64,000 nucleotides of DNA from Luteimonas wenzhouensis (lineage in GTDB: Bacteria > Pseudomonadota > Gammaproteobacteria > Xanthomonadales > Xanthomonadaceae), in NCBI RefSeq assembly GCF_007859305.1, contig NZ_VOHE01000010.1:1-64000 (forward strand), written 5' to 3'. Positions 1 to 7,252 of the stretch are shown in pieces. Under the pieces are notes generated by a model. It saw only the letters and a program-made list of their open reading frames with translations, made no database searches and had not been told where the DNA came from. The translations under genes and the position numbers were made by a program. Within the stretch, counting starts at the first letter, position 1. The number at the start of each line of letters is the position of its first letter.

Positions 1-279
1 TGCGCTGGCTGCGCGACGCGGCGATCGGCCCGGCCTTCATCGCGCCGGGTAGCCCCTGGCAGAACGGGTTCGTCGAGAGCTTCAACGGCAAGCTTCGGGA
101 CGAGCTTCTGAACCGGGAATGGTTCCGTAAGCCGCGCCGAAGCGAAGGTGCTGATCGAACGCTGGCGACAGTTCTACAACGAGCAGCGGCCGCACAGCGC
201 CCATGGCTACAACCCCCCGGCGACCGTTCGCCGGAACTGGTCGGAACCCGATACCATTCACCCCGGACTCACTGCCTGA
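1..279 (+). pseudogene. IS3-family transposase OrfB, 3' remnant with frameshift
   Basis: This is the C-terminal part of a DDE integrase-type transposase, cut by the window edge. The first frame reads [20 protein letters not shown], the typical IS3-family segment around the catalytic Glu. At about base 129 one extra A breaks the frame. The homologous ending ([22 protein letters not shown]) continues in the next frame to a TGA at 277-279. As written the gene cannot make a full transposase, so this copy is probably immobile on its own unless the extra base is a sequencing error. Confidence 0.85.
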
Positions 280-306
280 TTGGCTACAAGTTCCATACTC
301 AGGTCA
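280..306. mobile_element. Likely right terminal end of the IS3-family element
   Basis: After the transposase stop there are 27 bases, whose complement begins TGACCTGAGTATGG. IS3-family ends usually start with 5'-TG. The interrupted GFA gene on the minus strand is collinear with its family up to base 307 and stops at this TGA, so the element end is placed at 306. The opposite end lies outside the window, so the inverted repeat cannot be paired. Confidence 0.5.
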
Positions 307-498
307 GTGCTTGCGGTTGAACAGGTAGGTGCCCAGCCGCTCGCGCGGGGTGGCCAGCTCGAACGCGCTGGCCGGCACGAACCACAGCAGGCCGCCGCGC
401 CGCCGGCACATCGAGCAGTTGCAGTCGACCACCTGGTCGATCTGTCCTTCGACGGTGAACGCGATGCCGCCGCAATGGCAGCTTCCCTGGTACTTCAG
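304..498 (-). pseudogene. GFA-family (CENP-V/GFA) protein, truncated by the IS element
   Basis: Sixty-four codons begin KYQGSCHCG and carry CNCSMCRRRGG, the first zinc-ligand clusters of the glutathione-dependent formaldehyde-activating (GFA) fold. The family usually has about 120-140 residues. Here the reading frame ends after [10 protein letters not shown] at a TGA supplied by the adjoining IS end, so the second half of the fold is missing. No ATG is available in frame. A CTG at 498-496, five bases after a strong GGGGAGG ribosome-binding site, sits where homologues start. Probably non-functional. Confidence 0.75.
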
Positions 499-597
499 GG
501 TGTCCTCCCCGTGCGTGGTGGCGCGGCCCAGCCAATGGCAGGGGCATGGGCGGCGCCTTGCCCCTATCCTGCGCCATCCCTCGACACCGGTATAGCC

Positions 598-2403
598 ATG
601 CGCCCGAACCTGCGCCCCTGCCTGCTGGCCCTCGCCCTGCTCGCGCCGCTGGCGGCCTGCCAGAAGCCCGAAGCCCCGGAAGCCGCGTCCACCGCCACCG
701 CGCCCAGCCCGGCCGACGCCGCCTTCGCTGACCTGTCCGCGCGCGCGCTCGAGGCCTGGATGCGCTTGTCGCCGGTGGCCGCCACCCAGGCCGGCGACCA
801 CCGCCATGACGCCGAGCTGGACGACCTCTCCGCCGAGGGCCGCCGCCAGGCGCTGGAGACCAGCCGCGCCCTGCTGGCCGAACTGGATGCGCTGGACGTG
901 GCCGCGCTGTCCCGCGACAACCAGGTCGACGCCGCGATCCTGCGCAACCGCCTGGAGTACGACATCTGGAGCGCGGAAGTGCTGCAGCCCTGGGCCTGGG
1001 ACCCGCAGGTCTACGGCGACCTCGCCGGCAGCGCGATCTACGGACTGATGGCGCGCGAGTTCGCGCCGCTGCCCGAACGCCTCAGGTCGGCCACCGCGCG
1101 CATGCGCCTGATCCCCGGCCTGCTGGCGCAGGCGCGCGCCAACCTCGATCCGGCGCGGGTGCCGAAGATCCACGCCGAGACCGTGGCCCGGCAGAACTCC
1201 GGCCTGCTGGGCCTGGTGGACCTGCTCGTGGTCCCGGCGCTGGACCAGCTGGACGCGGCCGACCGCCGGGCCGCCGAGGAGGCGATCGCCGGCCTGCGCG
1301 CGGCCGTGGTCGAGCACCAGGCATGGCTGGACCGGACCCTGGTCCCGAACGCGCGCGGCGACTTCCGCATCGGCGCGGAGCTGTACGACCGCAAGCTGCA
1401 GTTCGCCCTGCTGTCCTCGCTGTCGCGCGCGCAGATCCGCCAGCGCGCCGAGGCCGAGCTGGAGCGCGTGCGCGCGGAGATGTACGGCATCGCCCGCACG
1501 GTGCTGGCCGACCGCCCGGGTGTCCCCGAACTGCCGGACTCCCCGACCCCGGAACAGCAGCAGGCGGCGATCGAGGCCGCACTGGAGCTGGCCTACGCCG
1601 AGCGCCCGGCGCGCGACCGCGTGGTCCCCGACGCCGAGGCGGCGCTGGCGCAGGCCACGGCGTTCGTGCGGGAGAAGGACCTGGTGACCCTGCCCGACGC
1701 GCCGGTGGAAATCATCGAGATGCCCGAATTCCAGCGCGGCGTGGCGGTGGCCTATTGCGACTCGCCCGGCCCGCTGGACCGCAACCTCAAGACCTTCTAC
1801 GCGGTCTCGCCGATCCCGGAGGAATGGACCCAGGAACAGGTGGACTCATTCCTGCGCGAATACAACTCGCGCATGATCCACCTGCTGAGCATCCACGAGG
1901 GCACGCCCGGCCACTACCTGGAGGGCTGGCACTCGGCGCGGCATCCCTCCACCCTGCGCGCGGTGCTGCGCTCCGGTCCGTTCGCCGAGGGCTGGGCAGT
2001 GTACACCGAGAAGGTGATGGCCGACGCCGGCTACCTTGGCAACGACCCGCTGTTCCGCCTGGTGCAGCTGAAGTTCTACCTGCGCACCATCGCCAACGCG
2101 ATCCTCGACCAGGGCGTGCACGTGGACGGCTGGAGCCGCGAGCAGGCCATGGACCTGATGGTCCGGAAGACCTTCCAGCAGGAGCGCGAGGCCGCCGGCA
2201 AGTGGGTGCGCGCGCAGCTGACCTCGGCGCAGCTGCCGACCTACTTCGTCGGCGCGCAGGAGCACTTCGACATGCGTGCCGCGGCGGAGGCGGAGCTGGG
2301 CGAGCGTTTCGACGCGAAGACCTACCACGACCAGGTCCTGTCCCACGGTGCCCCGCCGGTGCGCTTCGTCCGCCAGCTGATGCTGGACGAGCCGATCCGC
2401 TGA
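598..2403 (+). CDS. DUF885 family lipoprotein, putative zinc-peptidase-like
   Basis: The 601-residue protein begins with a lipoprotein signal (hydrophobic stretch, then LAAC near residue 20). The rest matches the DUF885 family, common in multiple copies in Xanthomonadaceae. The central-to-late region holds HEGTPGHYLE (about residue 432), an HExxxH-like motif consistent with a metallopeptidase fold, followed by GPFAEGWAVYTEK. The ATG at 598 is chosen because it begins the signal peptide; longer in-frame readings upstream lack any export signal. It converges on the transporter gene across a GC-rich hairpin. The substrate is unknown. Confidence 0.85.
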   Translation: MRPNLRPCLLALALLAPLAACQKPEAPEAASTATAPSPADAAFADLSARALEAWMRLSPVAATQAGDHRHDAELDDLSAEGRRQALETSRALLAELDALDVAALSRDNQVDAAILRNRLEYDIWSAEVLQPWAWDPQVYGDLAGSAIYGLMAREFAPLPERLRSATARMRLIPGLLAQARANLDPARVPKIHAETVARQNSGLLGLVDLLVVPALDQLDAADRRAAEEAIAGLRAAVVEHQAWLDRTLVPNARGDFRIGAELYDRKLQFALLSSLSRAQIRQRAEAELERVRAEMYGIARTVLADRPGVPELPDSPTPEQQQAAIEAALELAYAERPARDRVVPDAEAALAQATAFVREKDLVTLPDAPVEIIEMPEFQRGVAVAYCDSPGPLDRNLKTFYAVSPIPEEWTQEQVDSFLREYNSRMIHLLSIHEGTPGHYLEGWHSARHPSTLRAVLRSGPFAEGWAVYTEKVMADAGYLGNDPLFRLVQLKFYLRTIANAILDQGVHVDGWSREQAMDLMVRKTFQQEREAAGKWVRAQLTSAQLPTYFVGAQEHFDMRAAAEAELGERFDAKTYHDQVLSHGAPPVRFVRQLMLDEPIR

Positions 2404-2413
2404 GCCGCACCCC

Positions 2414-2443
2414 GCCCGGCGCCCCTGCGACGGGGCGCCGGGC
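2414..2443. terminator. GC-rich hairpin between convergent genes
   Basis: Twelve-base arms (2414-2425 and 2432-2443) form a perfect stem with a 6-base loop between the stops of the DUF885 gene and the transporter gene. There is no T-tract, so it is at best a weak or Rho-assisted bidirectional terminator. Confidence 0.5.
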
Positions 2444-2449
2444 GGCGCT

Positions 2450-3772
2450 TCAGGCATCGGCCGCCGGACGCGGGAAGGCGAACGCGGCCACCAGCAGCGA
2501 GACCAGGCAGGCGCCGGTCATGTACCAGCCGAACGAGACGTCGGTGCCGGTGCGCATGTGCAGCCAGGTGGCCATCAGCGGCGCGGTGGAGCCGATCAGG
2601 GTCGTGCCGACGTTGAAGTTCAGCGCCGCGGCGGTGCCGCGCACCTCCGGCGGGAAGGTCAGCACGTAGGCGTGGGTCAGCGGCGCGCCGACGAAGTTGT
2701 TGATGAAGGTGAAGCCGACCACCGCGGCGGTGGCCACCACCACCGAGCCGCCGCCCAGCGCGGTGAAGGTCGGCACGGTGAACAGCACGAAGGCCGCGTA
2801 GCCGACCAGCAGCACGGTCCGGCCGCCATGGCGGTCGGCCAGCAGGCCGCCCCAGATCGCGGCCGGAGGGCCGATGAGGTAGGTCAGGATCGAGGCCAGC
2901 AGCGCCCTGTCGGCGCCGAAGTCGGAGTTGATCAGGGCGACCACGAAGTAGGTCTGGATGCAGAAGGTGCCCACCCGCTGCCCGGCGCCCAGCAGGATCA
3001 CCTGGCACATCTGCCGCCAGTGGCCCCGCACCGCCTCGGTGAACGGGCGCGGCGGCGGCGCCTCCTCGGCGGCCTGCTCCAGCGCCTGCTGGATGCGGGG
3101 CAGCTCCGGCACGCTGCGGCGGATGTACAGCGTGACCAGGCCCAGCGGCGCGGCCAGCAGGAACGGGATGCGCCAGCCCCAGTGTGTGAAGGCGTCCTCG
3201 GGCAGGCCCACGATCAGCGCCAGGGCGACGATGGAGGCCAGCAGCGGCCCGAGCGAGGTCGAACCCACGCTCCATCCCGCCAGGTACTGGCGGCGCCGGC
3301 GCGGCCCGTGCTCGAGGATGAAGTTGGCCGCCACGGTGTACTCGCCGCTGGCGCCCACGCCCTGCACCAGCCGGCACAGCATCAGCAGGATCGGCGCGGC
3401 GATGCCGATGGCCGCGTAGCCGGGCAGCACGCCGATCAGCACCGTGCCGACGGTCATCAGCGCGATGGTGAGGACCAGGGTGAAGCGGTGGCCGCGCAGG
3501 TCGCTCAACCGCCCCATCACCACCCCGCCGACCGGCCTGATCGCATACGAGGCGATCAGGCCGACGTAGGTGGCGATCAGCGCCGCGTAGGGGTCTCCCT
3601 CCGGGAAGAAGATCCGCGACATGAACACCGCCAGGATGCCGTACAGCGCATGGTCGTACCACTCCACCACGTTCCCGAGCACGGCGGTGAACAGCACCCG
3701 GCGCCACACGGGCGAGCCGGCATCGGGGTCGTGCGGGGGCGGCGCGTGCGCCGCCGCGGAGGGATCGTGCAT
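2450..3772 (-). CDS. MFS transporter, metabolite:H+ symporter (MHS) type
   Basis: This is a 440-residue integral membrane protein with about 12 hydrophobic segments. NVVEWYDHALYG near residue 33 and GRLSDLRGHR (loop 2-3) are hallmarks of the MHS subfamily (ShiA, KgtP, ProP), which imports organic acids and zwitterions with protons. It is the last gene of a leftward operon (TonB receptor, two gamma-glutamyltransferases, this gene; gaps of 69, 28 and 33 bases). It most likely carries across the inner membrane whatever the periplasmic transferase releases. GGAG lies eight bases before the ATG. The exact substrate is not readable from sequence. Confidence 0.88.
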   Translation of the reverse strand: MHDPSAAAHAPPPHDPDAGSPVWRRVLFTAVLGNVVEWYDHALYGILAVFMSRIFFPEGDPYAALIATYVGLIASYAIRPVGGVVMGRLSDLRGHRFTLVLTIALMTVGTVLIGVLPGYAAIGIAAPILLMLCRLVQGVGASGEYTVAANFILEHGPRRRRQYLAGWSVGSTSLGPLLASIVALALIVGLPEDAFTHWGWRIPFLLAAPLGLVTLYIRRSVPELPRIQQALEQAAEEAPPPRPFTEAVRGHWRQMCQVILLGAGQRVGTFCIQTYFVVALINSDFGADRALLASILTYLIGPPAAIWGGLLADRHGGRTVLLVGYAAFVLFTVPTFTALGGGSVVVATAAVVGFTFINNFVGAPLTHAYVLTFPPEVRGTAAALNFNVGTTLIGSTAPLMATWLHMRTGTDVSFGWYMTGACLVSLLVAAFAFPRPAADA

Positions 3773-3805
3773 CGGGGACTCCAGGAGAAAGGAAACAGGG
3801 GCGCG

Positions 3806-5425
3806 TCAGTAGCCTTCGACGCTGCCGCAGCGGCGCGGGTCGGCGCACGAGGCCAGCAGGCCGCTGGCCGGGTCCAGGGTGATGGCCTCGAAGTTGCCGG
3901 TGAGCGTGCAGCGCGGGTGCACCCGCTGGTGCCACAGCCGCCGCTCCCGGGCCCAGGCGACGAACCGCTCCTGCATCTGCGGCGCGAAATCGGACTCCAG
4001 TGTGTTGCCGCGTTCCCAGCCGTTCTGCGGATTGTGCGGGCGCGCGCCGAAGCGCGGCTGGTGCACCGAGGCCTCGATGTCCATGCCGAAGTCCATCAGG
4101 TTCACCAGGTTCTGCAGCACGCAGGCCACCAGCGACACCGAGGGCGAGCCGGAGACGATCACCGGCCGGCCGTCGCGCAGGACGATGTTCGGCGCCAGGT
4201 AGACGGTGGCCCGGGCGCCCGGCTGCGGCAGGATCCGCTGGAAGAACGAGCCGCCGCCCGACAGCTGGAAGCCCTCGGCGAACAGGCCGTTGGGCCACCC
4301 CGACGCCATGTGCGAGTGGGTGCAGCTGGCGATGTTGCCGTCCTTGTCCACCGCGGCCAGGTGGATGGTCCCCGGCGTGGGCATGGGCACGCCGGTGGCC
4401 CGCGGCTCGCGCACGCGCATCAGCTCGAAGCGCCGGGCCGCGTACTCCTTGGACAGCAGGATGCCGGTCTCCACCGGCGCGCTGTCCAGGTCGCCCTGCC
4501 GCGGCGGCGCGTAGTAGACCTCGTTGTGCACCCGGATCAGCCACTGCAGCGTCTCGAACGACTCCGAGGCCGGGCCCAGGCGGGCCAGGTCGACGTGCTC
4601 GAGCAGGTTCAGCGCCTCCACCAGCATCATGCCGCCGTCGTCGGGCGCCGGCGAGCCGATCACCGTGTAGCGGTCGCGGTACGTGCCCTGCACCGGCCGC
4701 TGGAACATCGGCCGGTAGGCGCGCAGGTCCTCGGGCACGATCACCCCGCCGCCGCGCTGGCATTCCGCGCTGAAGGCACGGGCGAAATCGCCGTTGTAGT
4801 AGTCCATGCCCTCGTCGCGCAGGCGCTCCAGGGTGCGCGCCACCCGCGCCTGGACCACGGTCTCGCCCTGGGTGAGCAGGTGCCCCTGGGGCCAGAACAC
4901 CTCGCGCCCCTGGACATGCACGCCGATCCCTTCCTGCCTGCCGTACATCACCCCGTACAGGTACGGGTCCATCGGGAAGCCTTCGCGCGCCACCTCGATC
5001 GCGTCGCGCATCAGCCGCGCCCGGCCGGTGCGGCCCCAGCGCTGGCGCGCGGCCTCGAACGCGGGCCACCAGCCGGGCACCGGCACGCCACGGCCGGTGT
5101 ACAGGTCGGCGCCGCTGAAGCCCGGCAGCTCGGCCAGCGGCGCGCTGATGTTGCCGTTGAGGTAGGCCGCCTCGCCGCTGGCCGCGTCCCAGTACATCAT
5201 GCTCAGGCCGCCGGTGATCGAGGTCATGTGCGGCTCGGTGACCAGTTGCATCGCCGCGGCGGCCAGCACCGCGTCGCAGGCGTTGCCGCCCTCGCGCAGC
5301 ACGTCCAGCCCCGCGCGCGTGGCCAGCGGGTCGGAACTGACCACCATGGCCTTGCCCGCTTCCACCCGCCGCTTGCGCCCGAAGCGGGCCTGCGCCATCA
5401 GCGCGGTGCGCTCGTCCAGGTTCAT
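3806..5425 (-). CDS. Gamma-glutamyltransferase family protein, no export signal
   Basis: This 539-residue Ntn-hydrolase of the gamma-glutamyltranspeptidase family is made as a precursor that should cleave itself before the Thr of GTIHLAAVDKDG, the equivalent of TTHxSVVDKDG in classical enzymes. Family landmarks are LATRAGLDVLREGGNACDAVLAA near the start and MDFGMDIEASVHQPRFG near the end. The usual GSPGG oxyanion segment is GSPSV here. Its N-terminus starts directly with family sequence, so unlike its upstream neighbour it appears cytoplasmic. Parts are base-for-base identical to that neighbour. It may act on an imported gamma-glutamyl compound; specificity is unknown. Confidence 0.85.
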   Translation of the reverse strand: MNLDERTALMAQARFGRKRRVEAGKAMVVSSDPLATRAGLDVLREGGNACDAVLAAAAMQLVTEPHMTSITGGLSMMYWDAASGEAAYLNGNISAPLAELPGFSGADLYTGRGVPVPGWWPAFEAARQRWGRTGRARLMRDAIEVAREGFPMDPYLYGVMYGRQEGIGVHVQGREVFWPQGHLLTQGETVVQARVARTLERLRDEGMDYYNGDFARAFSAECQRGGGVIVPEDLRAYRPMFQRPVQGTYRDRYTVIGSPAPDDGGMMLVEALNLLEHVDLARLGPASESFETLQWLIRVHNEVYYAPPRQGDLDSAPVETGILLSKEYAARRFELMRVREPRATGVPMPTPGTIHLAAVDKDGNIASCTHSHMASGWPNGLFAEGFQLSGGGSFFQRILPQPGARATVYLAPNIVLRDGRPVIVSGSPSVSLVACVLQNLVNLMDFGMDIEASVHQPRFGARPHNPQNGWERGNTLESDFAPQMQERFVAWARERRLWHQRVHPRCTLTGNFEAITLDPASGLLASCADPRRCGSVEGY

Positions 5426-5453
5426 GGCCGCCCCCCGCCGCCCGCGACCACGC

Positions 5454-7184
5454 TCACAGTCCCATCGCCACGCCGGCCCGGCGCGGGTCGGCGCAGGCCG
5501 ACAGCCGCCCGCTGTCCGGGTCCTGCACCACCGCCTCGAAACCGCCGGTCAGGGCGGCCCAGGGCTGGACCAGCCTGTGCCACAGGCGGCGCTTTCCGGC
5601 CCACTCCAGGTATTGCCGCTGGATGTCCTCGGAGAAGCCGCATTCGAGGATGTTGCCGCGCTCCCAGCCGTTCTGCGGATTGTGCGGGCGCGCGCCGAAG
5701 CGCGGCTGGTGCACCGAGGCCTCGATGTCCATGCCGAAGTCCATCAGGTTCACCAGGTTCTGCAGCACGCAGGCCACCAGCGACACCGAGGGCGAGCCGG
5801 AGGCGATCACCGGCACGTCGCCGCGCATGACGATGTTCGGCGCCAGGTAGACGGTGGCCCGGGCGCCCGGCTGCGGCAGGATCCGCTGGAAGAACGAACC
5901 GCCGCCCGACAGCTGGAAGCCCTCGGCGAACAGGCCGTTCTCCCAGCCGCCGGCCATGTGCGAGTGGGTGCAGCTGGCGACGTTGCGGTCGCGGTCCATC
6001 GCCGAGATGTGGATGGTGCCCGGCGTGGGCATGATCCGCCCGGCCGGCTGCGGGTCGCGCTGCGACATCAGCTCGAAGCGCCGGGCCGCGTATTCCTTGG
6101 ACAGCAGCAGGGCCACGTCCTCCGGCGCGGTGTCCAGGTCGCCCTGCCGCGGCGGCGCGTAGTAGACCTCGTTGTGCACCCGGATCAGCCACTGCAGCGT
6201 CTCGAACGACTCCGAGGCCGGGCCCAGGCGGGCCAGGTCGACGTGCTCGAGCAGGTTCAGCGCCTCCACCAGCATCATGCCGCCGTCGTCGGGCGCCGGC
6301 GAGCCGATCACCGTGTAGCGGTCGCGGTACGTGCCCTGCACCGGCCGCTGGAACATCGGCCGGTAGGCGCGCAGGTCCTCGGGCACGATCACCCCGCCGC
6401 CGCGCTGGCATTCCGCGCTGAAGGCACGGGCGAAATCGCCGTTGTAGTAGTCCATGCCCTCGTCGCGCAGGCGCTCCAGGGTGCGCGCCACCCGCGCCTG
6501 GCGCAGGGCCTGGCCCGGCATCACCAGGTAGCCGTCGGGCCAGAACACCTCGCGCCCCTGCGGATGGATGCCGATGTTGCCGGCCGAGGAGCTGTAGCTG
6601 GCGAACAGGCGCGGATCGACCGCGAACCCTTCGCGCGCGATGTCGATCGCGTCGCGCATCAGCCGCGCCCGGCCGGTGCGCCCCCAGCGCTGGCGCGCGG
6701 CCTCGAACGCGGGCCACCAGCCGGGCACCGGCACGCCGCGGCCGGTGTACAGGTCCGCGCCGCCGTAGCCCGGCAGCGGCGCCAGGGGGGCGTTGATGTT
6801 GCCGTTGAGGTAGGTCGCCTCGCCGCTGGCCGCGTCCCGGTACATCATGCTCAGGCCGCCGGTGATCGAGGTCATGTGCGGCTCGGTGACCAGCTGCACC
6901 ATCGCCGCGGCCAGCACCGCGTCGCAGGCGTTGCCGCCCTCGCGCAGCACCTCGATGCCGGCGCGCGTGGCCAGCGGGTTGGAGGTGACCACCATCGCGC
7001 CGTCGGCGGTGGCCATCCGCTTCGGACCGGGATGCGCGGCCAGGCCGTCCAGGCCCTGGGGGCGCGCCGGCCGGGCCAGCGCCGGCAGCGCGGCCCCGGC
7101 GGCCGCGCCCAGGCCCACGGCGGCGGCGCCGGCCATGAACCGGCGGCGGCCCGTGGCGTCGGGATGATCGTTGCGGGTACTCAC
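5454..7184 (-). CDS. Tat-exported gamma-glutamyltransferase family protein
   Basis: The 576-residue protein has a twin-arginine signal (RRRFM, then an Ala/Gly-rich hydrophobic stretch) in its first 40 residues, so it should be exported folded to the periplasm. The core is gamma-glutamyltranspeptidase with the predicted autocleavage Thr in GTIHISAMDRD. The start is a GTG at 7184 preceded by AGGAG; no ATG gives the twin-arginine signal. The GSPGG oxyanion motif reads GSPSV. It lies between the TonB receptor and the cytoplasmic paralogue and shares long identical blocks with the latter, suggesting recent duplication or gene conversion. It probably releases gamma-glutamyl groups in the periplasm. 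Confidence 0.87.
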   Translation of the reverse strand: MSTRNDHPDATGRRRFMAGAAAVGLGAAAGAALPALARPARPQGLDGLAAHPGPKRMATADGAMVVTSNPLATRAGIEVLREGGNACDAVLAAAMVQLVTEPHMTSITGGLSMMYRDAASGEATYLNGNINAPLAPLPGYGGADLYTGRGVPVPGWWPAFEAARQRWGRTGRARLMRDAIDIAREGFAVDPRLFASYSSSAGNIGIHPQGREVFWPDGYLVMPGQALRQARVARTLERLRDEGMDYYNGDFARAFSAECQRGGGVIVPEDLRAYRPMFQRPVQGTYRDRYTVIGSPAPDDGGMMLVEALNLLEHVDLARLGPASESFETLQWLIRVHNEVYYAPPRQGDLDTAPEDVALLLSKEYAARRFELMSQRDPQPAGRIMPTPGTIHISAMDRDRNVASCTHSHMAGGWENGLFAEGFQLSGGGSFFQRILPQPGARATVYLAPNIVMRGDVPVIASGSPSVSLVACVLQNLVNLMDFGMDIEASVHQPRFGARPHNPQNGWERGNILECGFSEDIQRQYLEWAGKRRLWHRLVQPWAALTGGFEAVVQDPDSGRLSACADPRRAGVAMGL

Positions 7185-7252
7185 GTGCTCTCCTGTCTGC
7201 TGTGGATAAGGCGCGCGGCCGCCGCGCACGCGGCGCGGCGGCCGCGGCGGCG

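Noticed and set aside
304-1317. Long minus-strand frame opposite the DUF885 gene
   Set aside because: Only its last 64 codons (GFA family) make sense; the rest is a shadow of the DUF885 lipoprotein gene.
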